Assembly: GCA_002365175.1 (NCBI GenBank)
Contig: DEZK01000013.1
Coordinates: 84,055 to 148,054 of the forward strand
DNA from: Raskinella chloraquaticus (SeqCode)
Lineage (GTDB): Bacteria > Pseudomonadota > Alphaproteobacteria > Rhizobiales > UBA4765
Direction: 5' to 3'
DNA length: 64,000 bases
Shown here: one piece after another, positions 36,760 through 45,270 of the stretch
Layout of the letters: each line of letters opens with the position of its first letter
How positions within the stretch are numbered: position 1 is the stretch's first letter
The notes under the pieces: generated by a model
What the model was told of the DNA's origin: nothing
The model's input: the letters and a program-made list of their open reading frames with translations, nothing else
The model's database searches: none
Program-made: the position numbers and the translations under genes

Positions 36760-38259
36760 ATGAGTGATGTCTCGATATCAGGGCCGCTTGCCGACGGTCT
36801 GGCCGGGCCGTCAGGGTCCTTGTCACAGCGGGGGCTTGCAACCGGGCAAACCGCGCCGGTGTCCTTGTCCGCCGTGAGCTTGATTGCGCGTGCGGTCGAC
36901 TGCGCGTTTCTGATCACGCTCGGTCTTGCCGTACGCTGGCTCTATGATACCGGCGAGCAGGACATCGCCATCCAGTACTGGCTGGCGATCCCGGGGGTCG
37001 CAACGCTGACGATCTGGCTGGCCGGCTTGTTCCACGCCTATCGCGGCGCTTCGCTCAAATCATTGCTGGTCAGCATTCCATCGGTGCTTGCAGCATGGAT
37101 CATCGCTCTTCTCGTTTTGCTGACGATCGCTTTTTTCCTCCGCGCCGGCAGCGATTTCTCGCGCCTGTGGCTTGGCCTGTGGTTCGTGTCAGGCAGCGCG
37201 GGTCTGGTCGCCTCACGCCTCGTCTGGCGCGCCCGGATAACCGCGCTTGCCAATAGCGGCAGGCTCGATCGCAACGCCGTCATTGTGGGCGGCGGCGACA
37301 GCGCCATACGCCTCATTCGCGCCCTAGAGACATCGAGGACCGCAGGCATCCGTATTGTCGGACTGTTCGATGATCGCGGCCACGACCGCAGCGCGGTCGC
37401 CAATTACCCAACGCTTGGTTCATTTGATGATCTTGTAGCCTTTGCCCGCACGTCGCGCGTCGACCTTCTCATCATCGCCCTGCCGATGACGGCAGAAGCG
37501 CGGCTGATGCATTTGTTGAAAAAATTGTGGGTACTGCCGGTTGATATCCGCGTCTCGGCGCTGTCATCGCGCCTGCGTTTCCGTCCCCGCGCCTATTCCT
37601 ATATCGGTGACGTGCCGTTCCTCGATATTTTCGACAAGCCGCTGTCAGCGAGCGGGGCGATCGCGAAGACTGTGTTTGATCGCGTCATCGGCGTGCTCGC
37701 GCTGATCGCCCTGTCACCGGTCATGGCCGCCGTGGCGCTCGCGGTGAAGGTCACGTCACCAGGGCCGGTTCTCTTTCGCCAGAAGCGCTACGGCTTTAAC
37801 AATGAACTGATCGAAGTCTACAAGTTCCGCTCCATGTACAGCGAGCAGAGCGATGCCAATGCAACGCGACTGGTGACCAGGGGCGATCCGCGGGTGACGC
37901 CGCTTGGCCGCTTCATCCGCAAAACTTCGCTCGATGAATTGCCGCAACTCTTCAACGTGGTCTTCAAAGGCAATCTGTCATTGGTCGGACCACGACCGCA
38001 CGCTGTGCACGCCAAGGCAGCGGACGCGCTCTACCAGGACGTCGTCGATGGCTATTACGCCCGCCACAAGATGAAGCCAGGCATCACCGGCTGGGCGCAA
38101 ATCAATGGCTGGCGCGGCGAAACCGACACGCCTGAAAAGATCCAGCGCCGCGTCGAATGCGACCTGCATTACATCGAGAACTGGTCGATCCTGCGTGATG
38201 CTTACATCCTGATGATGACGCCGATCTCGCTCATCAGCAAATCCGAGGCGGCCTATTGA
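36760..38259 (+). CDS. Undecaprenyl-phosphate sugar phosphotransferase (WcaJ/PssY type)
   Basis: About 499 residues. Four to five N-terminal helices (VSLIARAVDCAFLITLGLAV and others) precede a CoA-binding-like domain (DRNAVIVGGGDSAIRLIRAL). The C-terminal bacterial sugar transferase domain begins near DRVIGVLALIALSPVMAAVA and includes GPVLFRQKRYG, YKFRSMYS and KTSLDELPQLFNV. It transfers a hexose-1-phosphate to undecaprenyl phosphate and so starts repeat-unit synthesis. The start at 36760 is preferred; one at 36742 is also in frame. Its stop overlaps the next gene. Confidence 0.92.
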   Translation: MSDVSISGPLADGLAGPSGSLSQRGLATGQTAPVSLSAVSLIARAVDCAFLITLGLAVRWLYDTGEQDIAIQYWLAIPGVATLTIWLAGLFHAYRGASLKSLLVSIPSVLAAWIIALLVLLTIAFFLRAGSDFSRLWLGLWFVSGSAGLVASRLVWRARITALANSGRLDRNAVIVGGGDSAIRLIRALETSRTAGIRIVGLFDDRGHDRSAVANYPTLGSFDDLVAFARTSRVDLLIIALPMTAEARLMHLLKKLWVLPVDIRVSALSSRLRFRPRAYSYIGDVPFLDIFDKPLSASGAIAKTVFDRVIGVLALIALSPVMAAVALAVKVTSPGPVLFRQKRYGFNNELIEVYKFRSMYSEQSDANATRLVTRGDPRVTPLGRFIRKTSLDELPQLFNVVFKGNLSLVGPRPHAVHAKAADALYQDVVDGYYARHKMKPGITGWAQINGWRGETDTPEKIQRRVECDLHYIENWSILRDAYILMMTPISLISKSEAAY

Positions 38260-39497
38260 ACGCGCCAGCCGCGATCAGCAACGTCGCGGCAAGCGGGCTT
38301 GCCGGTGTCCGGTTTCGTGATCGACTGCTGTTCGTAGCTGTTCTCGCGAGCTTCTTTGTCATGACGGATCCGGCGCCCCACGAGCTTATCGTCAGCGGCG
38401 GCATGGTGATCCTTCTGGCGAGCACTCTGCGTCTGCCGCGCTTCATGGTGGCGCTGATGGGGCTTCTGCTTGTTCTCAACGTATCGGGTATTATCGCCGC
38501 CGTGCCGATCATGGAGCGCACGCGCGTTGCCAATTTTGCCATCACCTCGGTATTCCTCGCGGTGTCGACATTCTTCTACGGGCTGCTCCTGAGCGAGAAC
38601 ACCGAAGCGAGATTCGTATTATTGCGCCGCGCCTGGATCATCGCTGCTCTGCTTGCGAGCCTCGCCGCAATTGCCGGCTATTTCAACATTGGCGGCACCA
38701 GCGCGCTATTCACCGCCTATGACGGCACACGGGCAAAAGCGACCTTTAACGACCCCAACGTTTTCGGGCCGTTTCTCATTCCGCCCACCCTGTTCATTGC
38801 CCAGGACCTGATCCACGGCGTGCGCAAATTTATACCGGCGATCGCTTCATTTCTGTTTTTATGTGTTGGCCAATTTCTCAGTTTTTCCCGCGCCTCGTGG
38901 GCGCATCTGGTCGGATCGCTGCTGCTTCTAGCGGTTCTGACCCTCATCACGACGGGCTCGGCGCGCTTGCGCGCGCGCCTTCTCATCACCGGTCTTGCCG
39001 GCGTTGTTCTTCTCGCAGCGCTGATTGCCATATTGCTGTCGCTTGACAGCGTTGGCAAGGTATTCGCCGAGCGTGCGTCCCTGCAACAGAGCTATGATCT
39101 CAAGACGGGAGGCCGCTTCGATAACTACCTCAACGCCCTCAATGTCCTTCTCGCCGCGCCCTGGGGCCTTGGTCCCTTCGAATTTGCAGCGCGTTTCGGC
39201 GAAGACGCTCATAACGCCTATCTCAACACCTTCCTGTCCTATGGCTGGGCGGGCGGTCTGAGCTATCTGGCCTTATGCATCACCACGGTGATGCTGGCGA
39301 TCTCGGGGTTAAGGCGTGCCCACCCCTTGCGTTCCCATATGATCGTTCTGGTCGCGAGCTTTGTACCCCTGACAATGGTCAGCTTCATCATCCATACCGA
39401 TCACTGGCGTCATTATTTCCCGCTGGTTGCCGCCATATGGGCGCTGCGCGCCGCCATGCAACGACCTGCGAGCGCCGGCATGGCAAGGGTGCAATAG
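38256..39497 (+). CDS. O-antigen ligase / polysaccharide polymerase-like membrane protein
   Basis: A 413-residue protein with about ten hydrophobic helices and one larger loop (KVFAERASLQQSYDLKTGGR then FDNYLNALNVLLAAPWGLGP), followed by EDAHNAYLNTFLSYGWAGGL, the pattern of Wzy_C/WaaL proteins. In this locus it is the likely polymerase of the exopolysaccharide. It starts with the rare codon TTG inside the overlap with the preceding stop (TTGA), which implies translational coupling. No Wzx-type flippase gene is seen in the window. Confidence 0.85.
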   Translation: MNAPAAISNVAASGLAGVRFRDRLLFVAVLASFFVMTDPAPHELIVSGGMVILLASTLRLPRFMVALMGLLLVLNVSGIIAAVPIMERTRVANFAITSVFLAVSTFFYGLLLSENTEARFVLLRRAWIIAALLASLAAIAGYFNIGGTSALFTAYDGTRAKATFNDPNVFGPFLIPPTLFIAQDLIHGVRKFIPAIASFLFLCVGQFLSFSRASWAHLVGSLLLLAVLTLITTGSARLRARLLITGLAGVVLLAALIAILLSLDSVGKVFAERASLQQSYDLKTGGRFDNYLNALNVLLAAPWGLGPFEFAARFGEDAHNAYLNTFLSYGWAGGLSYLALCITTVMLAISGLRRAHPLRSHMIVLVASFVPLTMVSFIIHTDHWRHYFPLVAAIWALRAAMQRPASAGMARVQ

Positions 39498-39619
39498 ACA
39501 CATCGGCACCAAATAGACGAAATCACGCGCAAAATCGTCGTTGTCGGCCATGACATCAATTGACCATGCACCGTCAACGCGCTTATCGTCATCGCGGTGG
39601 GAACGATATTGGGTCAAGA

Positions 39620-39922
39620 ATGGGCGGAAAAACGATTACCCGTGCCGATCTGAGTGATAGCGTTCACCAGCAGGTTGGTTTGTCACGAACGGAATCAGCA
39701 CATCTCGTCGAGCTGGTGCTTGGTGAGATCACTGACGCTATCCTACGTGGCGAAAACGTAAAGCTGTCGTCCTTTGGCTCGTTTCTTGTCAGATCCAAAG
39801 GTCAGCGGGTGGGGCGCAATCCCAAGACCGGCCAGGAAGTGCCGATCGAACCGCGCCGTGTGATGGTTTTCAAGGCATCGGCGATCCTCAGGCAGAGGGT
39901 CAATGGCGAGGCGGATGCGTGA
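39620..39922 (+). CDS. ihfA: Integration host factor subunit alpha
   Basis: A 100-residue HU/IHF-family DNA-bending protein. Features are MGGKTITRADLSDSVHQQVG, the beta-arm LSSFGSFLVRSKGQRVGRNP and KTGQEVPIEPRRVMVFKAS. The residues in the arm match IhfA rather than HU. It bends DNA at promoters and recombination sites as a heterodimer with IhfB. In many alphaproteobacteria it follows plsX-fabH; here the exopolysaccharide locus precedes it instead. The MerR gene begins two bases after its stop. Confidence 0.94.
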   Translation: MGGKTITRADLSDSVHQQVGLSRTESAHLVELVLGEITDAILRGENVKLSSFGSFLVRSKGQRVGRNPKTGQEVPIEPRRVMVFKASAILRQRVNGEADA

Positions 39923-39923
39923 G

Positions 39924-40547
39924 ATGACCGAGGCAGAAGGACGGACGGTGGAAGCCGACAGACCTCAAGCTGCCTTTCGGACAATCAGCGAGGCGGCTGA
40001 CGAACTCGATTTGCCCCAGCATGTGCTGCGCTTCTGGGAAACACGGTTTACTCATATCAGGCCCCTGAAACGCGGAGGCGGACGGCGCTATTATCGCAAG
40101 GACGACGTTGACCTTCTGCGCGGTATCAAGCATCTCCTGTACGGCCAAGGTTACACGATCAAGGGCGTCCAGCGCATCCTGAAATCGCAGGGCATCAAAT
40201 TTGTCCAGAACGTCGCAAGCAATCCAGGAAGCCTGAAAGCGGTCGGCGAGAGCAGCGATCAAGCTCGTCACTTGGCGCCTCAATCTGGGGCGGCGGAACC
40301 GCAAATCGCTGCGGACCAAGGCCACATGCCCGCGATGAATCGCGACAGCGCTGACGTGACACCGGCCGCGATGTCGGCGGCCTCACATTTCACCTACCGG
40401 CCAGAGGCGCCGTCGCCCCATATTTCCGAGGAGGGACGGCGGAGGCTGCGCGCGGCATTGTCGGAATTGATGGAAGCCCAGCGGCTCTTGCTGCAGCCTC
40501 GCCCGAGTGCATCGCTGTGGGTGTCGGAAGACCTTGATGGTGGATAA
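39924..40547 (+). CDS. MerR-type transcriptional regulator
   Basis: A 207-residue protein with an N-terminal winged helix of the MerR family: FRTISEAADELDLPQHVLRF, WETRFTHIRPLKRGGGRRYY and VDLLRGIKHLLYGQGYTIKG. A long Ala/Pro-rich linker and a short conserved helix (EEGRRRLRAALSELMEAQRL) follow. No effector-binding cysteines are visible. The ihfA-merR pair is conserved in alphaproteobacteria; targets are not established. Its last 11 bases overlap the start of the SDR gene. Confidence 0.88.
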   Translation: MTEAEGRTVEADRPQAAFRTISEAADELDLPQHVLRFWETRFTHIRPLKRGGGRRYYRKDDVDLLRGIKHLLYGQGYTIKGVQRILKSQGIKFVQNVASNPGSLKAVGESSDQARHLAPQSGAAEPQIAADQGHMPAMNRDSADVTPAAMSAASHFTYRPEAPSPHISEEGRRRLRAALSELMEAQRLLLQPRPSASLWVSEDLDGG

Positions 40548-41331
40548 TACGCAACCTTGCGTCATCATCACCGGCGCGTCGGTTGGGCTTGGTCGTGATT
40601 TCGTCCGGCGGATTGCGGCTGAAAAACGCACCATGGTGCTTGTCGCGCGCAGCCAGCAGGGTCTTGAGGACGCCGCCGCGGAAGCGCGAGCGCTCGGCTG
40701 CGTTGCGCATGTACTGGCGCTTGATCTTGGTCTGCCGGATGCCACGGCCAGACTGGCCCGCTTTCTGGCTGATGCCTACCTTCATTGCGATGTTCTGGTT
40801 GCAAATGCCGGATTTGGAGTAATTGGCGATGCGGCCGACATTGGCGTGACCGCTCAGATGGCGCTCCTTGATCTCAACATCCGCGCACTCGCCGAGCAGA
40901 CGCTGACCTTTCTGCCGGGCATGACGAGGCGCGGGCGCGGCGGTGTTTTGCTGGTGGCCTCGACCGCCAGTTATTTTCCCGGGCCCTACATGACCTGCTA
41001 CTACGCCAGCAAGGCATTTGTGCGCTCGTTTGGGGAAGCCCTTCATCAAGAGAACAAAGGCAAGGGCGTGACGGTGACAACCTTGTGCCCGGGGCCGGTG
41101 CGCACCGCGTTTTTCGAGAGGGCGGGCATCCAGTCGGAGCTTTTGTTCAAGCTTCTGCCACGCAGCAATGCCGTTGACGTCGTCAACGCGGCGTGGGAGG
41201 GATTTCTGGCCGGCAAGCGAATTGTCCTGCCCGGCATTTTCACCAAGCTGACCGCATGGAGTTCGGCGATTTCCCCGCATGGACTCGTCCTGCCGATCGT
41301 CGCGCGCCTGCAACAATACCGACGGGGATAG
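40537..41331 (+). CDS. Short-chain dehydrogenase/reductase
   Basis: A 264-residue classical SDR. The cofactor motif is ITGASVGLGRDFV, followed by NAGFG; the catalytic Ser lies in VASTASYFPGP and Tyr/Lys in YYASKAFVRSF. The C-terminal pattern resembles the YqjQ/DltE-like group that often acts on hydrophobic substrates. The substrate is unknown. Overlap with the MerR gene suggests one transcript with ihfA and merR. Confidence 0.85.
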   Translation: MVDNTQPCVIITGASVGLGRDFVRRIAAEKRTMVLVARSQQGLEDAAAEARALGCVAHVLALDLGLPDATARLARFLADAYLHCDVLVANAGFGVIGDAADIGVTAQMALLDLNIRALAEQTLTFLPGMTRRGRGGVLLVASTASYFPGPYMTCYYASKAFVRSFGEALHQENKGKGVTVTTLCPGPVRTAFFERAGIQSELLFKLLPRSNAVDVVNAAWEGFLAGKRIVLPGIFTKLTAWSSAISPHGLVLPIVARLQQYRRG

Positions 41332-41337
41332 GTGCGG

Positions 41338-42219
41338 CTATTGCGAGTGCGTGCGCTTGCGCACGGCCGCGATCCGGCGTTCAAACCAGGTGCGCGCGCG
41401 CTCAGCCCAGCCTTCGGGAATCGTGTCGTGATCGCCGGGATGCAGCGCCAGCGCCAGTTCGCGGCCGCTGTCGCATTCACTCCATGTGCGGACCCAGAAG
41501 ACAGCACCGGTCTCGAAATTGTCCGCCCGCAGACGGCGACAACCAGCGATTGCCCGCCAGATCTGCAAGCCCTCGAAGATGTCGCCCTGATAGATTTCCC
41601 CGCCGCGCAACGGGCGACCCTCCAGCGGCACCGTCTGATCGCGCCAGCCATGGGTCTGCAGCAGATCGATCGGGCCGGCGCATGATTTGGGCAATGGACG
41701 CCAGAAGCCGCCGGCAAGTGGCGCATAGGCCGCGCCAAGCTGTGGCTCCTTGCAGGCCAGGTACCAGACGAGCGAACCACCAATGGAAAAGCCGGTGATC
41801 AGCAGGCGATCAGGATCGATACTGAATTGCCCGACTGCGTCAGCGATCACTGCGCGGGCGAAGGCCAGTTCATCGCGCTGCTGTGGCCCTTCGGGGCGAA
41901 ACGACCAGCCAGTGCTGAGGAAACCGGTGGTGCGCACGAGCCCATTGGGCGAAATGATCACATAGCCGGCGTCAACAAAGGGGCGAAGGTAATGCGCCTT
42001 GCCAATGGCGTCAGCGCCAACCCCGCCGGCACCGTGGAAAAACAGGACCGCCGGGCGTTTACCGCCATCAGGAGGGGACGTATCAGGGAGCGCTGCGTGG
42101 TAGGTGCCCAGCGTGACAATACAGGGTTGATCAGCACCTCCGCAGGATGGCTGAGCCCGCGCGGAGAGCGGCAAGATGGCGCACAAGGCGAGCAGACCGC
42201 GCAATCCGATACCCTTCAT
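41338..42219 (-). CDS. Secreted alpha/beta hydrolase, PHB-depolymerase/LpqC-like
   Basis: A 293-residue protein with a signal peptide (about residues 1-22, cleavage after ARAQ). It has the alpha/beta-hydrolase oxyanion segment VLFFHGAGGVGADA, the nucleophile GFSIGGSLVWYL, an Asp in THGWRDQTVP and the His in LHPGDHDTIPEG. The family includes extracellular polyhydroxybutyrate depolymerase-like and feruloyl-esterase-like enzymes. No polymer-binding domain is present. A related enzyme lies beyond the LysR gene. Confidence 0.8.
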   Translation of the reverse strand: MKGIGLRGLLALCAILPLSARAQPSCGGADQPCIVTLGTYHAALPDTSPPDGGKRPAVLFFHGAGGVGADAIGKAHYLRPFVDAGYVIISPNGLVRTTGFLSTGWSFRPEGPQQRDELAFARAVIADAVGQFSIDPDRLLITGFSIGGSLVWYLACKEPQLGAAYAPLAGGFWRPLPKSCAGPIDLLQTHGWRDQTVPLEGRPLRGGEIYQGDIFEGLQIWRAIAGCRRLRADNFETGAVFWVRTWSECDSGRELALALHPGDHDTIPEGWAERARTWFERRIAAVRKRTHSQ

Positions 42220-42355
42220 CTGCTCCTCCCACCCGATCGCCTGTACGTCGATAGCCGATTTTTCCTGATCAAACAGCTCTCTTGTCTGTGAAGCGATGGC
42301 GGCGAGTGGTAATTCTCAGGCTTCGCCGACGCGGCCGAGGGAAGGACATAGGAGG

Positions 42356-43261
42356 ATGGACAGGCTTGCATGCGACCGGATGTTTGTTGCCGTTGCTGAA
42401 GCCGGCAGCTTTGCCCGCGCTGCGACAAGGCTCGCGACCAGCCCCGCACAGGCGTCAAAACTGGTGGCGCGCCTGGAAGCCGATCTTGGCACCCGTCTCC
42501 TTGACCGCACGACGCGCAGCCTGTCGCTCACCGATGCCGGGCGCGGCTATCTTGACCGGATCAAGGGGCTGCTTGACGAATTCGATGCCCTCGATACCGC
42601 CATGCGCGAAGCAACCAGCGAGCCGGCTGGCAGGCTGCGGATTACCGCGCCGCTGGCCTATGGATCGATGCGTCTGACGCCAGCCCTGCTGGCATTGGCG
42701 CAGACCTATCCGCGACTTGCCCTCGACATCAGTTTTAGCGACCGCATCGTCCATCTTGTCGAGGAAGGTTTTGATGCGGCGATCCGCATCGGCGACACAG
42801 GTGATACGTCGCTGATCGCACGAAAGCTCGCCGAGATGACGATCACGGTTGTTGCCGCCCCCGCCTATCTCGCGAGCGCCGCGATGATCACCACGCCAGG
42901 TGATCTGGTGCATCACCCGTGCATCATCGACAGCAATTTTCGCAGCCCCCTCAACTGGTCGTTCCGTGACCCCCGGAACCGCAAGGGCTTCGCGGTCGAG
43001 GTCGCAGGCCGCCTGCGTTTCTCACAGGCGGAGGCGTGTGTTGAAGCGGCCCGCCGGGGCTTTGGAATTGCGCGTGTGCCAGGTTTTGTCGCGGAAGGCG
43101 CAATCAGGCAAGGTGATGTCGTTGCGCTTCTTACCAACTATGCGCCCGCCGCTCTGCCGGTCAACATCCTCTATCCGCCGGGGCGTTATATAGCGCGCAA
43201 ATTGCGCGTATCCATTGATTATCTGGTTGCAGCTTTGGGACAATCCGTTGGCCGCGAATAA
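42356..43261 (+). CDS. LysR-type transcriptional regulator
   Basis: A 301-residue LTTR. The N-terminal winged helix is MFVAVAEAGSFARAATRLAT followed by SPAQASKLVARLEADLGTRL; the effector-binding domain follows with a typical short-form pattern (GRLRITAPLAYGSMRLTPAL). It is most like regulators of the CrgA/DsdC-like group that act on nearby oxidoreductase genes. The ATG at 42356 fits the family start. It is divergent from the first esterase gene and convergent with the second, so either may be a target. Confidence 0.9.
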   Translation: MDRLACDRMFVAVAEAGSFARAATRLATSPAQASKLVARLEADLGTRLLDRTTRSLSLTDAGRGYLDRIKGLLDEFDALDTAMREATSEPAGRLRITAPLAYGSMRLTPALLALAQTYPRLALDISFSDRIVHLVEEGFDAAIRIGDTGDTSLIARKLAEMTITVVAAPAYLASAAMITTPGDLVHHPCIIDSNFRSPLNWSFRDPRNRKGFAVEVAGRLRFSQAEACVEAARRGFGIARVPGFVAEGAIRQGDVVALLTNYAPAALPVNILYPPGRYIARKLRVSIDYLVAALGQSVGRE

Positions 43262-43284
43262 CGACGTCGTCATGATGCATCATG
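43261..43284. other. Tandem perfect palindromes between convergent genes
   Basis: ACGACGTCGT (43,261-43,270) is immediately followed by CATGATGCATCATG (43,271-43,284), both perfect inverted repeats. They lie directly after the LysR stop codon and before the convergent esterase gene. There is no U-tract, so a standard rho-independent terminator is not indicated; they may be protein-binding sites or chance. Confidence 0.4.
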
Positions 43285-43335
43285 GCTGTCGTCGTCAACA
43301 ACGCTCGCCCTCACCCGATGACCTCATTTGGATCA

Positions 43336-44220
43336 TTACGGGTGACGAAAAAAATCCCACAGCGTCCGGCTGCCCTCAATGTCGCGATTGCGCGGCCCCA
43401 GCAGGTTTTCGAGAACCGGCGCTTTGGCGATGGAGGGAAACTGATGCCCGCCACCCGCAATCACGTATGACAGGACCCTGGCATTAGCTGGACAGGCATA
43501 GGAGGTGACGGCGACCGTACTGCCATCGGTCGGGTCGCGATCGGGCAGGGTGCGGCGCGCGTCAATCTCGCCGCAACCATTGTGGCGACGCCAGAATGCC
43601 AACGCATCTTCGTGACCAAGGGTGAGGCCGGATTGCGATGCGAACGGAGCAAAACGATCGGCCGTCCCGTTCATGACGAGGAGCGGGACACGTCGCGATG
43701 GCCGGCATGCGCGCGCCACGGCGTCAGGGAGATTAGTGATAATCGGTGCCGCGCCGGCAAAAAGATCGGCGCGCTCGCACAACATGCGATAGGTCATGGC
43801 GCCGCCATTTGACAGGCCAGTGATGTAAACACGGGTCGGGTCAGCGTATCCCTGCTGAACAAGGTGCGCGACAAGCGCAGCGAGGAAAGCCACATCGTCA
43901 GTTCCCGGCGGCGGCGGCTTCCCACGAAACTGCGCCTGCGGCCTGCCGTCCGCCCAGGCGCGGTTCAATCCGTCCGGCAGCGCGACCAGGATGTTCTCCT
44001 GGCGCGCCAGTTCGTCCCACCCGGCATAGCGGGCAAATTGCGCACCGCTTCCCCTGTTGCCATGGAGCGCCAGAATGAGCGGAAGGCGCGCCGGTTTTTT
44101 CTGGCCCACGAGCAGATATGTCCGCTCGACGCCCTGAACATTGATGCGCTCGCCTTGCGCTTGTGCCGAGCTGGCAATGGCGAGCAGCATAACAAATGAC
44201 ATCGCCGCAATCAGCCGCAT
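43336..44220 (-). CDS. Secreted alpha/beta hydrolase, PHB-depolymerase/LpqC-like
   Basis: About 294 residues from the ATG at 44220, with a signal peptide ending ASSAQAQ. The esterase-PHB layout is clear: LPLILALHGNRGSGAQFARY, nucleophile GLSNGGAMTYRML, Asp in VMNGTADRFAPF, His in IAGGGHQFPS. Longer upstream codons enter non-homologous sequence. It would hydrolyse an ester in the periplasm or medium. It is paralogous in type, though not closely similar, to the hydrolase encoded at 41.3-42.2 kb. Confidence 0.83.
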   Translation of the reverse strand: MRLIAAMSFVMLLAIASSAQAQGERINVQGVERTYLLVGQKKPARLPLILALHGNRGSGAQFARYAGWDELARQENILVALPDGLNRAWADGRPQAQFRGKPPPPGTDDVAFLAALVAHLVQQGYADPTRVYITGLSNGGAMTYRMLCERADLFAGAAPIITNLPDAVARACRPSRRVPLLVMNGTADRFAPFASQSGLTLGHEDALAFWRRHNGCGEIDARRTLPDRDPTDGSTVAVTSYACPANARVLSYVIAGGGHQFPSIAKAPVLENLLGPRNRDIEGSRTLWDFFRHP

Positions 44221-44296
44221 ATCCACCCCCCTGTTTGGTCCTTCCAACGTCCGACCAGCCATCGCCCGACGCCAAAAAAGCAAGGGGACGGCGCTG

Positions 44297-45262
44297 TCAG
44301 TTGGGCGGCAAGATGTAACTGCCATCAAAACGCAGAGCGTTGTCGCGGTCCTTGGCCAGCAAAAGCGGACCATCGAGATCGACGAATTCGGCGCCTTCAG
44401 CCAGCGCCAGCGCCGGGCGCATGGCAAGCGACGTCCCGAGCATGCATCCTACCATGATCTTCAGCCCGCGCTCGCGTGCTGCGTTCAGCAGTTGCAGCGC
44501 ATCCGTGAGGCCGCCCGTCTTGTCAAGCTTGATGTTGATGGCGCTGTACCAGGGAGGGAGATGAGCAAGGCTTGCGTGATCATGGATTGATTCATCGGCG
44601 CAGATGGCAATCTGCGTGGTGACGCCCGCGAGTGCACCATCCTCGCCAGCCGGCAGCGGTTGCTCGACAAGTTCGACACCCACTGCCACGCAGGCCGCCA
44701 GATTGGTCGCCAATGTCTCTGGCCGCCACGCCTCGTTGGCATCAACGATGAGGCGCGCGTGCGGCGCGCCGCGACGGATGGCAGCGAGTCGCTCGGGATC
44801 ACCTTTACCACCCAGCTTGATCTTGAGGAGCGGGCGCGCGGCAGCCTTCACTGCGGCCTCAAACATGGTCTGCGGATCACCCAGGCTCAGCGTATAGGCG
44901 GTGAGAAGCCGCGTCGGCACTGGCGTGCCGGCAAGCTGATAAAGCGCTTTGCCGGTTGCATTTGCTTCCAGATCCCATAGTGCGCAATCTATGGCGTTGC
45001 GAGCCGCGCCTGCCGGCAGTGCGTGGACCAGGGCGTGCCGCGACAGCCCTCCCCTTATCTGCGGCGCCACGGCTTCGATCTGGGCCACGACGCTATCGAT
45101 GCTCTCGCCGTAGCGGGCATAGGGCACGCATTCCCCCTCGCCTGCATGCTCGCCTTCACGCACGCGTACAACAACCACGACCGCTTCAGTGCGGCTGCCG
45201 CGGGAAATGGTGAACGTCCCGGCGATCGGCCAGCACTCGACGGCAATATCCAGAGTTCGCAT
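44297..45262 (-). CDS. dgcA: Enolase-superfamily epimerase, DgcA / dipeptide epimerase type
   Basis: A 321-residue muconate-lactonizing-enzyme-type enolase-superfamily protein. Active-site elements are the KxK motif in LLKIKLGGKGDP, metal ligands in LIVDANEAW and ICADESIHD, and the second Lys in INIKLDKTGGL. Members include L-Ala-D/L-Glu epimerase and the N-acetyl-D-glutamate epimerase DgcA of D-glutamate catabolism. The directly coupled DUF1611 gene upstream favours DgcA. Motifs alone cannot separate the two activities. Confidence 0.82.
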   Translation of the reverse strand: MRTLDIAVECWPIAGTFTISRGSRTEAVVVVVRVREGEHAGEGECVPYARYGESIDSVVAQIEAVAPQIRGGLSRHALVHALPAGAARNAIDCALWDLEANATGKALYQLAGTPVPTRLLTAYTLSLGDPQTMFEAAVKAAARPLLKIKLGGKGDPERLAAIRRGAPHARLIVDANEAWRPETLATNLAACVAVGVELVEQPLPAGEDGALAGVTTQIAICADESIHDHASLAHLPPWYSAINIKLDKTGGLTDALQLLNAARERGLKIMVGCMLGTSLAMRPALALAEGAEFVDLDGPLLLAKDRDNALRFDGSYILPPN

Positions 45263-45270
45263 CGTCAATT

